Made by a program: the position numbers and the translations under genes. Positions 32,720-40,527 of a stretch of DNA of 48,326 bases are shown here, in pieces. Positions within the stretch are counted from its first letter, which is position 1; each line of letters begins with the position of its first letter. A model generated the notes under the pieces. That model worked only from the letters and a program-made list of their open reading frames with translations, ran no database searches and was not told the DNA's origin. This DNA comes from JAHEJV01 sp964653555 (lineage in GTDB: Bacteria; Myxococcota_A; UBA9160; SMWR01): assembly GCA_964653555.1 (NCBI GenBank), contig CAZZFT010000017.1:1-48326 (forward strand), written 5' to 3'.

Positions 32720-34666
32720 GTGTCGAGCGCCCGGACCGCGGTCTGCATCCTGCTCCTGCTCGCGTCGTTCGGCTGCGCGACGGCTCCGGCGGCCCGTCCC
32801 GAGGCAGAGGCGGCCGATGCGGGCTTGCCGCCCGTCGCGTCCTTCGCCGGCGATCCGCCGTTGGCCTTCGTCCGGATCTCGCCCGACGGCGAGAGCCTCG
32901 CCGGCCTCGCGTCGAGCGGCTTCGTGGTGCACAAGCCGCTGCGCGGTACCGAGATCCTGCGCCTCGCCCAGTACGACCAGCCCGGGCACGTGGTGCGCGA
33001 CGTGGGCTGGGTCGGTGACGGCGTCGTCGCGGTCGTGGTCGAGGATCTGCTCGCGGCGGGGAAGGGCGGTCCGCGCCGGGTGCACGTCGAGGCGTTCCGC
33101 ATCGAGCGCTGGCACGCGAGTCCGCTCGGCGAGGGATTCTCCTTCTCCGTGCCACCCGGGGTCCGGGCGGAGGACGCCGTCCTCCACTGGCTGCCCGACG
33201 ACCCCGACCACGTGCTGGTCATGGAGTGGGAGCCGGGCGCACCCGGCGCCAGCGTGCGCCGGGCGCGCGTCGACGACGGTCTGGGCCCGGTCGTGGCGCC
33301 CGCGTCCCTGGGCGCGGTGCGCTGGTTCGCCGACGCCGCCGGGGCGGTGCGAGCGGCCCGGGTGCGCGACCCCGAAGGCCTGACCGAGACCGTCTACGCG
33401 CGCAGCGACGAGGCGGGCGACTTCGAGCCGTTGCTCGCCGAGGACCTCATCGAGGAATCGGAGCTCGCCTTCGCGGGATTCGCCGCCGATCCGCACCGGG
33501 TCTACGTCACCGGCCTCGGCGAGGACGGGAGCCGCGGCCTCTATCTCTACGACCTCGATCGCCGCCAACGCGGCGCGCTGATCGAGGGCGGCACCGTCGC
33601 GGGGCTCGGCCGGCTCGTTTACGAGCCGGGCAGCGACCAGCTGCGTGCCGTGACGATCGCGCCGGACTCCCCGTCCCAGGAGGTCCTCGATCCGGAGCTC
33701 GTCGCGGAGGTGGCGTCGATCGAGGCGACCTTTCCCGGCCGCTTCCACCGCGCTGTGAGCGCCGACCGCAGCGGTCGCATGGCGATCGTCGAGGTGAGCG
33801 GAGACACCCAGCCGCCCGAGTACTTCGTCTACGACCGCAACGCTCGGCAGATGGACTTCCTGTTCACCGCCCACCCCGAGCTCGACCCCGACCGCCTCAC
33901 GCCCGCGAGCGCGGTGCGCTTCACCACCCGCGACGGCGTCACCGTGCCCGCCAGCCTCACCGTTCCGCGCGGACTCGCGGCGCGTGCGCTGCCGGCGATC
34001 GCGATCGTGCGCGATGGGGCGTCGCCGTGCGAAGCCTGGGCCTGGGACGCCACCGCGCAGCTCCTGTCCAGCCGCGGCTTCGCCGTCTTCCAGCCCGATC
34101 TGTCCCGCCGCGAGCGGGCGGGCGCCGCGGACGCGGACGAGCGCGCCCGCAGCGACGACCTCGCCGACGGGATCGCGTGGCTGGTGGGCGAGGGGATCGC
34201 GGATCCCGAGCGGATCGGCGTCTACGGCACCGGTTCCGGCGGCGACGCGGCCCTCCTCTCCCTGATCGAGTCCCCGGATCTCTTCCGCGCGGCGGCGAGC
34301 TACGGCGCGGTGACCGACTGGGTGGCGCTCCGTGAGGTGCCGCTGCGGCTCGGCGCGGTGGAGCCGTCGCTGCCCTTCCGCGACACCGCGCAGGATCGCG
34401 AGCGGCTGGGCGCGATCTCGCCGGCCCTCCACGCTGCCGAGATCCGGGCGCCGGTGATGCTCGGGCAGGGAGAGCTCGATGCGCGGGTTCCCGGCGCGCA
34501 GGCGGAGGCGCTGGCGAGCGCCCTGGAGGCGGCGGGCGGCGACGTGGATCTGCAGCTGTACCGCGGCGAGGCCGATCCCTTCACCGAGGCCGCCCACCGG
34601 ATCGACTTCCTGCAGCGTCTGGTCGCCTTCTTCCGGCGCCACCTCGGGGATCGCGCACCGCTCTAG
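32720..34666 (+). CDS. S9 peptidase-family lipoprotein lacking catalytic Ser and His (second paralogue)
   Basis: A 648-residue tandem paralogue of the preceding gene with the same layout: signal peptide (Cys19, lipobox-like SFGC, less standard), beta-propeller and alpha/beta-hydrolase domain. The nucleophile elbow is GTGSGG (503-508) with Gly505 at the Ser position, and the His position is Asp619 (GEADPF, aligned with GTAHGL in the first copy). The acid D587 remains. The NYRGS loop of the first copy is also gone. Both genes thus share the Ser loss but only this one has lost His, so the serine went first or both were selected. The function is unknown; a non-catalytic surface or periplasmic role is inferred. 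The GTG at 32720 is supported by the leaderless-like promoter. Confidence 0.85.
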   Translation: MSSARTAVCILLLLASFGCATAPAARPEAEAADAGLPPVASFAGDPPLAFVRISPDGESLAGLASSGFVVHKPLRGTEILRLAQYDQPGHVVRDVGWVGDGVVAVVVEDLLAAGKGGPRRVHVEAFRIERWHASPLGEGFSFSVPPGVRAEDAVLHWLPDDPDHVLVMEWEPGAPGASVRRARVDDGLGPVVAPASLGAVRWFADAAGAVRAARVRDPEGLTETVYARSDEAGDFEPLLAEDLIEESELAFAGFAADPHRVYVTGLGEDGSRGLYLYDLDRRQRGALIEGGTVAGLGRLVYEPGSDQLRAVTIAPDSPSQEVLDPELVAEVASIEATFPGRFHRAVSADRSGRMAIVEVSGDTQPPEYFVYDRNARQMDFLFTAHPELDPDRLTPASAVRFTTRDGVTVPASLTVPRGLAARALPAIAIVRDGASPCEAWAWDATAQLLSSRGFAVFQPDLSRRERAGAADADERARSDDLADGIAWLVGEGIADPERIGVYGTGSGGDAALLSLIESPDLFRAAASYGAVTDWVALREVPLRLGAVEPSLPFRDTAQDRERLGAISPALHAAEIRAPVMLGQGELDARVPGAQAEALASALEAAGGDVDLQLYRGEADPFTEAAHRIDFLQRLVAFFRRHLGDRAPL

Positions 34667-34705
34667 CCCTCCGACGCCGGACGAGCGCCCTGGCGTCGGA
34701 GCCGA

Positions 34706-34926
34706 TCACGCCGTGAACCCGCCGTCGGCGCTGTCCGCCTGCACGGCCAGCCCCGTCGGCCCAGCCGCTCGATCTCCTTCACGGTGCCCTCGGCTTGCGC
34801 CGGCTTGCTCACGTAGGTGAAGGCGACGTCGGCGCCTTCGCGGGCGAGCCGCCTGGCGATCGCCGCGCCGATGCCGCGGCTGCCGCCGGTCACGAAGGCA
34901 CGTCGGCCCTGGAGTCTCGAATCCAT
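34706..34926 (-). pseudogene. Internally deleted SDR (3-oxoacyl-ACP reductase-type) gene
   Basis: The first 60 or so codons (from the ATG at 34926) encode an intact SDR N-terminus with the cofactor motif TGGSRGIG (13-20). After the phrase EIERLGRR a base is missing from a G-run; if one G is restored, the sequence reads GLAVQADSADGGFTA and stops at 34706. VQADSAD is the usual continuation of the N-terminal domain, while DGGFTA is a typical SDR C-terminal end. About 180 internal codons, including the catalytic Tyr and Lys, are therefore missing. It is a dead gene. The neighbouring intact SDR at 34982 is on the same strand. Confidence 0.75.
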
Positions 34927-34981
34927 GGAGACCTCCTCGCGGCGCGCGGAGCGGGAGGATACCGCCGGGTCGCCGCGCCGC

Positions 34982-35782
34982 TCAGGCGGGCTCCTCGATC
35001 GGCAGCTCGGGTCGCCAGGACACCCCGTTCACGTGGCTGCCGCCGTCGACGAAGAGCGTGTTGCCGCTCACGTAGATCGAATCGTCCGAGGCGAAGAAGA
35101 GCGCGGCTCCGGCGATGTCGGTCTCCGGGTCGCCCATCCGGCCTAGCGGGTTCTCCTTCAGCATCTCGGCCGCGGTCTCCGGGTTCGCCGCGCGGAAGGC
35201 GACGTAGGCCTCGGTGGCGGCGGCGGGGCAGATCACATTGCAGCGGATGCCGAAGGGCCCCCACTCGACGGCGGCCGTGCGCGTCAGCGCGCGCAGCGCC
35301 TCCTTGGCGGTGTTGTAGTGCATCGTGAACCGGTGCGCGTTCACCCCGTTGAGCGAGCACAGGTTGATGATGGAGCCGCCTCCCTGCTCCCTCATGTGCG
35401 GGAGGCAGCGCACCATCGCCCTCTGGGCGGAGAGGAAGCCCACGCGCCAGGCGCGCTCGAGCTCGCGCTCCTCGAACCACTCGATGCGCGACACCGCGCC
35501 GCCGGACCAGGCGTTGTTGACCAGGACGTCGACGCGGCCGAAGTGCTCGAACGCGCGGTCCACCATCGCGTCCACCTCCTCGAGGCGGCCCACGTCGGTG
35601 TGGACGAAGAGCGCCTCGCCGCCGAGCTCCTCCACCTCCCGCGCGGTTCGCGACCCGGTCTCGTCGTTGATCTCGGCCACAACGATCTTCGACCCCTCGC
35701 GGGCGAAGCGGCGCGCGATGCCACGGCCGATCCCCTGGCCGGCGCCCGTAACGAGCGTGACGCGATCCTTCAGGCGGTCCAT
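34982..35782 (-). CDS. Short-chain dehydrogenase/reductase
   Basis: A 266-residue classical SDR. The glycine motif is TGAGQGIG (12-19), NNAW lies at about 89-92, and the catalytic triad is S143, Y156 and K160 (HYNTAKEAL). The ATG at 35782 follows a GGAGGGGAG ribosome site. The C-terminal end (FFASDDSIYVSGNTLFVDGG) is standard. Such enzymes oxidise or reduce hydroxyl/keto groups with NAD(P)H. It is divergent from the sulfotransferase gene at 35851, with a 68-base gap, and upstream of the pseudogene. The substrate is not predictable. Confidence 0.9.
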   Translation of the reverse strand: MDRLKDRVTLVTGAGQGIGRGIARRFAREGSKIVVAEINDETGSRTAREVEELGGEALFVHTDVGRLEEVDAMVDRAFEHFGRVDVLVNNAWSGGAVSRIEWFEERELERAWRVGFLSAQRAMVRCLPHMREQGGGSIINLCSLNGVNAHRFTMHYNTAKEALRALTRTAAVEWGPFGIRCNVICPAAATEAYVAFRAANPETAAEMLKENPLGRMGDPETDIAGAALFFASDDSIYVSGNTLFVDGGSHVNGVSWRPELPIEEPA

Positions 35783-35850
35783 CTCCCCTCCGGCGCCGCC
35801 CGGGAGCGGCGTGTGTAGAATGGCAGCCCCTCCAGGCGGCCGGGCCCCGA

Positions 35851-37014
35851 ATGCTCTTCCACTTCGACTTCGCGAACTACTTTCGCATGCTCCGACTCGC
35901 CTGGGGAGAGCGGGACGCCGGAGTCCGCGCGTACTACCTGGTGAAGCTGCTGCTCTGGATCCCGCCGGTGGCCGCCTTCCACGCCCTCTGCTTCTTCCTC
36001 GACGGAATCTTCTTCCCGGGCCTGCACCGCACACGGATCCGCACGCCCGTGTTCGTGATCGGCCACGCGCGCAGCGGCACGACGCTGGTGCACCGTCTGC
36101 TCTCCGAGGACCCGGGGCGTTTCAGCACCTTCCGCCTCTATGAGATGTTCTGGCCCTCGCTGCTCCAGAAGAAGGTGATCCGCGCGCTCGCCGACCTCGA
36201 CGCTCGACTCGGCGGCTTCTTCGGGCGGCGCGTGCGCGCCTGGGAGGAGAAGCGCTACGCCGCGCTGCGCTCGGTGCACCCGACCGGCCTGACCGAGCCC
36301 GAGGAGGACGATCAGGTCCTCTACTACTCCTGCGCCTCGGGGTTCTGGATCACGAAGATGCCCTACATGGGCGACCTCGACTTCTTCTACGTGGACCGCT
36401 GGCCCGAGCGCAGGAAGCGGCGCCTGATGCGCTTCTACGCCGACTGCATCCGGCGCCAGCTCTACCTGAACGGCGGCGATCGCATCCACCTGTCGAAGAA
36501 CCCCGTCTTCCCCGGTCGCACCGAGACGTTGATCGAGACGTTTCCAGACGCCCGGATCGTGATCCCCGTGCGCAACCCCTACGAGACGATCCCGAGCCTG
36601 CTCAAGCTGATGCGGGCGAGCTGGAAGGGGCTCGGCTGGGGGGAGGCGCGCCAGCAGCGATGCCTGCACATCCTCGCCGAGCAGAGCTTCGACACCTATC
36701 TCTACCCGCTCCGGGTGCTGGCCCGGCACCCCGAGACGCCCCACGCGGTGATCGACTACCGCGACGTCGTCGCCGATCCCGCGGCGACCATCGAGCAGGT
36801 CTACCGCGACCTGGGTTTCGAGATGACCCCCGAGTACCGCGAGCGACTGCTCGACGAGGGCAAGCGCGCCCGGGCCCACCGCTCGGGCCATTCCTACAGC
36901 CTCGCCGAATTCGGGCTCGAGGCCGACGCGATCCGCACCGGCCTGGCCGAGCTCTTCGATCGCTACCGCTGGGACGAGGACGCCGCCGGAGCGGCACCTC
37001 CAGGAGGATCGTGA
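35851..37014 (+). CDS. Sulfotransferase family protein
   Basis: A 387-residue sulfotransferase-fold protein. The N-terminus has a hydrophobic stretch (VKLLLWIPPVAAFHALCFFL, about 31-50), possibly a membrane anchor. The PAPS-binding loop is VIGHARSGTTLVHRLL (about 69-84) and the 3'-phosphate site is IVIPVRNPYETIPS (about 231-244). It is related in plan, but not closely, to the one at 13968. A -10-like TAGAAT (35816-35821) precedes it. The last base of its TGA is the first of the next ATG (TGATG), so it is coupled to the DUF1214 gene. Acceptor unknown, probably a lipid-like alcohol given the membrane segment. Confidence 0.85.
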   Translation: MLFHFDFANYFRMLRLAWGERDAGVRAYYLVKLLLWIPPVAAFHALCFFLDGIFFPGLHRTRIRTPVFVIGHARSGTTLVHRLLSEDPGRFSTFRLYEMFWPSLLQKKVIRALADLDARLGGFFGRRVRAWEEKRYAALRSVHPTGLTEPEEDDQVLYYSCASGFWITKMPYMGDLDFFYVDRWPERRKRRLMRFYADCIRRQLYLNGGDRIHLSKNPVFPGRTETLIETFPDARIVIPVRNPYETIPSLLKLMRASWKGLGWGEARQQRCLHILAEQSFDTYLYPLRVLARHPETPHAVIDYRDVVADPAATIEQVYRDLGFEMTPEYRERLLDEGKRARAHRSGHSYSLAEFGLEADAIRTGLAELFDRYRWDEDAAGAAPPGGS

Positions 37015-38399
37015 TGTCCGATGCACAGAAGGATCTGCGGGCCGCCTGGGACGATCTGATCGCCGAGCTCCAGCGCGCGCGCGACGCGATCGACCAGCCC
37101 GAGCTGATGCCGGCTCCGCCGAGCGACCGCAACCTCGCCGAGGGCTACCGATACCTCGCCGGCTTCGTGCACAGCGCCGTCGAGCGCGCCTTCCATCACG
37201 ACCCACGCTTCCCGAGCTTCCGCCACGCACTCTCGATCGTGAACAAGGCCACGATCGACAACGCCGACGCCATCTACTTCTTCGCGCCGATCGACGGGCG
37301 GGAGCGCTACGTGATCCGCGGCCGCGTGGGCGACCACCGCCACTGGCGCGGCGAGGTGCCGGCCGCGAGCGGCCGCAAGGCACCCCAGTACCTGATCTTC
37401 GAGCTCAACGACGGGCCCCTCGCCGGCGACTCGGGCAGCCTGGCCGAGCTGCGCCCGGGGGTGAAGGTGCAGACCGGGCGACTCGACTCCTCGCAGATCG
37501 AGGTGTCGCCCGACGGCGAGTTCGAGATCCTGCTCGCCCCCGAGCGGCCCGCCGGCTACGCGGGCCACTTCATCGCCTCGCACCGTCGCGTCCAGCGTCC
37601 CCCGCCCGACGATCCGGACGGGTCGCTCGACCGCTACGCGTGCTGGGTGAGCGGGCGCCAGCTCTTCTACGACTGGGAGCGCGAGGACCCGACTCCGCTC
37701 TCGATCACGCGGGTCGGATCCGAGGGCGACCACCCGCCGATCTACACGCCCGAGCAGGCCGCCGCGCAGCTGCGCGAGCTGGGCGCCCTGGTGCGCGGTC
37801 AGATGCACTTCTGGAACGAATTCTACACGGTGCTGCTCGAGGTCTACGGCAAGCGCGACGGGAAGGAGGGCCCGCGCTTCATGCCGCGCAACGCCTTCAA
37901 CCAGCCCAACGCCGCCTCGGGCGCGACGGGCGGCGGGCAGAGCACGAACATCTACGCGGGCGGCGTCTTCGAGCTGGAGCCCGACCAGGCGCTGATCGTC
38001 GAGTCGCGCATCCCGGAGCCGCCCCAGTACATCGGCTTCCATCTGGGCAATCTCTGGGGCGAGTCGCTCGACTTCGCCAACTACCAGACCAGCCTGAACG
38101 GCTTCCAGGTGGAGCCCGACGCCGACGGCGTGCTCCGCTACGTGGTGGCCCACCGCGACCCGGGCGTCCCCAACTGGCTGGACACCACCGGGCACCGGGA
38201 GGGCTTCCTCACCCCGCGCTGGGCCTACTCGGTCCAGCCGCCGCCCGACCGCTGGCCGAGCATCTCGGCCCGGGTCGTGCCCTTCGACCGGATCCGCGAC
38301 GAGCTGCCGGCCGGGGTGCGGACGGTCGCGCCCGAGGAGCGGGCGGAGCGGATCCGGGTGCGGCAGGAGCACGTCCAGCGCCGCTACCGGGTCTTCTGA
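37014..38399 (+). CDS. DUF1214-type protein, coupled to the sulfotransferase
   Basis: A 461-residue protein of the DUF1214 type. The C-terminal half has the pattern NIYAGGVFELEPDQALIVES..., DFANYQTSLN... and GFLTPRWAYSV that I associate with this domain family. There is no signal peptide. The ATG at 37014 shares a base with the previous stop (TGATG) and has an AGGAGG site, so expression is coupled to the sulfotransferase. Proteins of this type are widespread in actinobacteria, myxobacteria and other environmental bacteria but have no established activity; association with lipid or steroid modifying genes is an inference from the neighbours. Confidence 0.75.
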   Translation: MSDAQKDLRAAWDDLIAELQRARDAIDQPELMPAPPSDRNLAEGYRYLAGFVHSAVERAFHHDPRFPSFRHALSIVNKATIDNADAIYFFAPIDGRERYVIRGRVGDHRHWRGEVPAASGRKAPQYLIFELNDGPLAGDSGSLAELRPGVKVQTGRLDSSQIEVSPDGEFEILLAPERPAGYAGHFIASHRRVQRPPPDDPDGSLDRYACWVSGRQLFYDWEREDPTPLSITRVGSEGDHPPIYTPEQAAAQLRELGALVRGQMHFWNEFYTVLLEVYGKRDGKEGPRFMPRNAFNQPNAASGATGGGQSTNIYAGGVFELEPDQALIVESRIPEPPQYIGFHLGNLWGESLDFANYQTSLNGFQVEPDADGVLRYVVAHRDPGVPNWLDTTGHREGFLTPRWAYSVQPPPDRWPSISARVVPFDRIRDELPAGVRTVAPEERAERIRVRQEHVQRRYRVF

Positions 38400-38438
38400 G
38401 TCCGGCGGCGGGCTTCCCATCCGGGGGCCGGGTCGGGC

Positions 38439-38503
38439 TATACTCGGCGACCGTTCGCGGACCGCCGACAACGCCGACAGGGACAGCCGACAACGCCGAC
38501 AGG
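38439..38503 (+). promoter_or_regulatory. Promoter -10 and 18-bp direct repeat before the exbD-like gene
   Basis: TATACT (38439-38444) is the best -10 hexamer in the window, though no good -35 lies 17-18 bases upstream. In the leader are two exact copies of GCCGACAACGCCGACAGG (38464-38481 and 38486-38503) with a 22-base period. They precede the AGGAG ribosome site by a few bases, so they could bind a regulator or form a structure over the start. Confidence 0.55.
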
Positions 38504-38513
38504 AGTGGCAGCG

Positions 38514-38918
38514 ATGCGCAAGAGCCGGGAGCAGGAGAAGGGCAGCGAGGTCAACCTCACGCCGATGCTCGACGTGGTGTTCATCATGCTGATCTTCTTC
38601 ATCGTGACGGCCTCCTTCGTGAAGGAGGCGGGTGTCGAGGTGAGCCGGCCCAACGCCCAGACCGCCGAGCGCCGCGAGCGCGGGAACATCCTGGTCGCGA
38701 TCACGGAGAACGACCAGATCTGGATCGACCGACGCGAGGTCGATCCGCGGGCGTTGAAGGCGAACATCGAGCGCCTGTACGCCGAGAATCCCCAGGGACA
38801 GCTGATCATCCAGGCCGACAAGGCCTCGAAGAACCGGCTGCTGGTCGAGGTGATGGACGCCGCCCGCGCCGCGGGCGTGGAGAGCGTCTCGATCTCCGCG
38901 ATTCCGGCCGCCGGCTGA
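38514..38918 (+). CDS. ExbD/TolR-family biopolymer transport protein
   Basis: A 134-residue protein of the ExbD/TolR family, which works with ExbB/TolQ to convert proton flow into work on TonB/Tol partners. It has a cytoplasmic N-terminus, one TM (about 20-35) with the essential membrane aspartate D20 (TPMLDVVFIMLIFF), and a periplasmic domain of about 95 residues. The ATG at 38514 is preferred over GTG 38505 because AGGAG lies eight bases upstream. No exbB/tolQ or tonB is adjacent, so its partner is elsewhere. It is convergent with the monooxygenase gene (28 bases between stops). Confidence 0.9.
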   Translation: MRKSREQEKGSEVNLTPMLDVVFIMLIFFIVTASFVKEAGVEVSRPNAQTAERRERGNILVAITENDQIWIDRREVDPRALKANIERLYAENPQGQLIIQADKASKNRLLVEVMDAARAAGVESVSISAIPAAG

Positions 38919-38945
38919 TCCCGCTCCGGGCTCGTACACGGCGAG

Positions 38946-40412
38946 CTAGCCGAGGCCGACCTCGAAGGCGTCGGGGTCGGATCTCTCCGTGCGCTCGCGG
39001 AACTCGGTCATCGAGTAGGGCCACTGGGTGACGACGCGGCCGCTGGGCGTTCGGTAGTAGCCCGTGCAGCCGGCTTGCCACACGGAGACGCCGGCGATCG
39101 CCCGCTGGACCTCCTCGTTGTAGCACTCCATGGGCTCGGGCCGGACGTCGATCCAGGCGAGACCCTCGGTCGCGATGCGCTGGATCTGCCGCAGCGCGTA
39201 CTCGACCTGGCACTCGATCATCGCCAGGATCGACCCGTTGTTCGTGTTCGGGCCGTAGAGCATGAAGAGGTTGGGGAAGCCCGCGGTCGTGATCCCGAGG
39301 TAGGCGCGTGCTCCGTCCTCCCAGGCCTCGGCGATCCGCCGCCCGTCTCGTCCGGTGACGTCGATCGCCGACAGGTACTTCGTCGCCGAGAAGCCCGTCG
39401 CGAGGATCAGCGTGTCGAGGCGGCGCGTGCGGCCGTCGATCGTTACGACGCCTTCGGGCGTGATGCGTTCGATCGCATCGGAGACCAGCTCGAGATTGGG
39501 GCCGTTGAACGCCGCGTAGAAGTCGTTCGCGATCAGGGGCCGCTTGCAGCCGAAGGGGTGTTGGGGACGCAGCTTGCGGCGCAGCTCGGGGTCCTCGACC
39601 ACCTCGATCGCGCCCAGCCCCAGCGCCTCCATCTCGGCGAGCATGCCCGGGTCCGAGAAGGTCATGCCGCCGTCGACGCGGCGGTAGATCTCGTCGCGAA
39701 TGGCCGTCACCAGGCGCGGGTCGGTGCGGAACTGCTCGAGCTGTTCCTCGCTGTAGGGGGTGTCTTCCTTGGGCAGCACCCAGTTCGCGGTGCGCTGGAA
39801 GAGATGAACCTGTGCGGCCTCCTTCACGATCTCCGGTACGAACTGCACGGCACTCGCCGCGCTTCCGATCACGCCGACGGTCTCGCCCGAGAGGTCGTGG
39901 TCCCAGCGCCAGTGGGCCGAGTGGAAGCAGGTACCCGCGAAGGCATCGAGGCCCTCGATCTCCGGCCGGACCAGCTCGTTGAACATTCCGATCGCGCTGA
40001 CGACGACCTCGGCCTCGATCTCGTCCCCCGATTCGAGCGAGAGGGTCCAGCGGGCACGAGCTTCGTCCCAGCGGGCGGCGCGCACCGCGTTCCCGAAGCG
40101 GCAGTAGGGAAGCAGCGCGTACTTCTCGGCGATGTGCTCCATGTAGGCCAGGATCTCGCGCTGGGGCGCGTAGGGGCGCGACCAATCGCGCTTGATTTCG
40201 AAGGAGAACGAGTAGAGATGCGAGGGGATGTCGCAGGCGCAGCCCGGGTAGCGGTTGCGGCGCCAAGTGCCCCCGACCCCCTCGTCCTGCTCCAGCAGCA
40301 CGAAGTCGTCGAAGCCGGACTGCTTCAGGCGGACGGCCATGCACAGGCCGCCGGGGCCGGCGCCGACGATCGCGATGCGCGGTGTGCGCCGTCGATGGCT
40401 CGTCGCGTCCAA
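38946..40412 (-). CDS. Baeyer-Villiger-type flavin monooxygenase
   Basis: A 488-residue FAD/NADPH monooxygenase. The FAD motif is VGAGPGG (16-22), the Baeyer-Villiger fingerprint FxGxxxHxxxW is exact (F158-A-G-T-C-F-H164-S-A-H-W168), and a second Rossmann motif (GSAASA, 182-187) binds NADPH. Such enzymes insert oxygen next to a ketone to make an ester or lactone. A TTG start at 40412 is proposed; the AGGAAGAGGA sequence lies four to six bases upstream and conserved sequence begins shortly after. It is divergent from the marR operon and both promoters lie under the 32-bp dyad. It likely starts degradation of a cyclic or branched ketone. Confidence 0.9.
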   Translation of the reverse strand: MDATSHRRRTPRIAIVGAGPGGLCMAVRLKQSGFDDFVLLEQDEGVGGTWRRNRYPGCACDIPSHLYSFSFEIKRDWSRPYAPQREILAYMEHIAEKYALLPYCRFGNAVRAARWDEARARWTLSLESGDEIEAEVVVSAIGMFNELVRPEIEGLDAFAGTCFHSAHWRWDHDLSGETVGVIGSAASAVQFVPEIVKEAAQVHLFQRTANWVLPKEDTPYSEEQLEQFRTDPRLVTAIRDEIYRRVDGGMTFSDPGMLAEMEALGLGAIEVVEDPELRRKLRPQHPFGCKRPLIANDFYAAFNGPNLELVSDAIERITPEGVVTIDGRTRRLDTLILATGFSATKYLSAIDVTGRDGRRIAEAWEDGARAYLGITTAGFPNLFMLYGPNTNNGSILAMIECQVEYALRQIQRIATEGLAWIDVRPEPMECYNEEVQRAIAGVSVWQAGCTGYYRTPSGRVVTQWPYSMTEFRERTERSDPDAFEVGLG

Positions 40413-40455
40413 TCGGTCCTCTTCCTGTCCACACGGGCCCGCGGGTCCGGCCGCG

Positions 40456-40485
40456 TTACTAAATCATGATTGACTTGGTTGTCAA
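40456..40485 (-). promoter_or_regulatory. Candidate promoter of the monooxygenase gene
   Basis: On the minus strand a consensus -35 (TTGACA, positions 40485-40480) is followed by an 18-base spacer and TAGTAA (40461-40456). The spacer and -35 are inside the dyad at 40462-40493. The leader to the TTG start is about 40 bases. Confidence 0.5.
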
Positions 40486-40493
40486 ACGTGATT
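40462..40493. promoter_or_regulatory. 32-bp operator-like dyad between the divergent genes
   Basis: Arms AATCATGATTGAC (40462-40474) and GTCAAACGTGATT (40481-40493) are inverted copies with 11 of 13 positions paired, separated by TTGGTT. It includes a perfect 10-bp palindrome (AATCATGATT). It overlaps the monooxygenase -35 and spacer and the first bases of the marR -35, so a protein bound here would block both. The MarR-type protein encoded next to it is the obvious candidate, with autoregulation. Confidence 0.6.
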
Positions 40494-40520
40494 GAAAACA
40501 TCGGGCCGCGGGTCTAGGAT
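40492..40520 (+). promoter_or_regulatory. Leaderless promoter of the marR operon
   Basis: TTGAAA (40492-40497), a 17-base spacer and TAGGAT (40515-40520) are followed by only seven bases before the ATG at 40528. Transcription should begin at or near the A of the start codon, so the mRNA is probably leaderless. No ribosome binding site is visible. Confidence 0.6.
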
Positions 40521-40527
40521 CCGCCGC

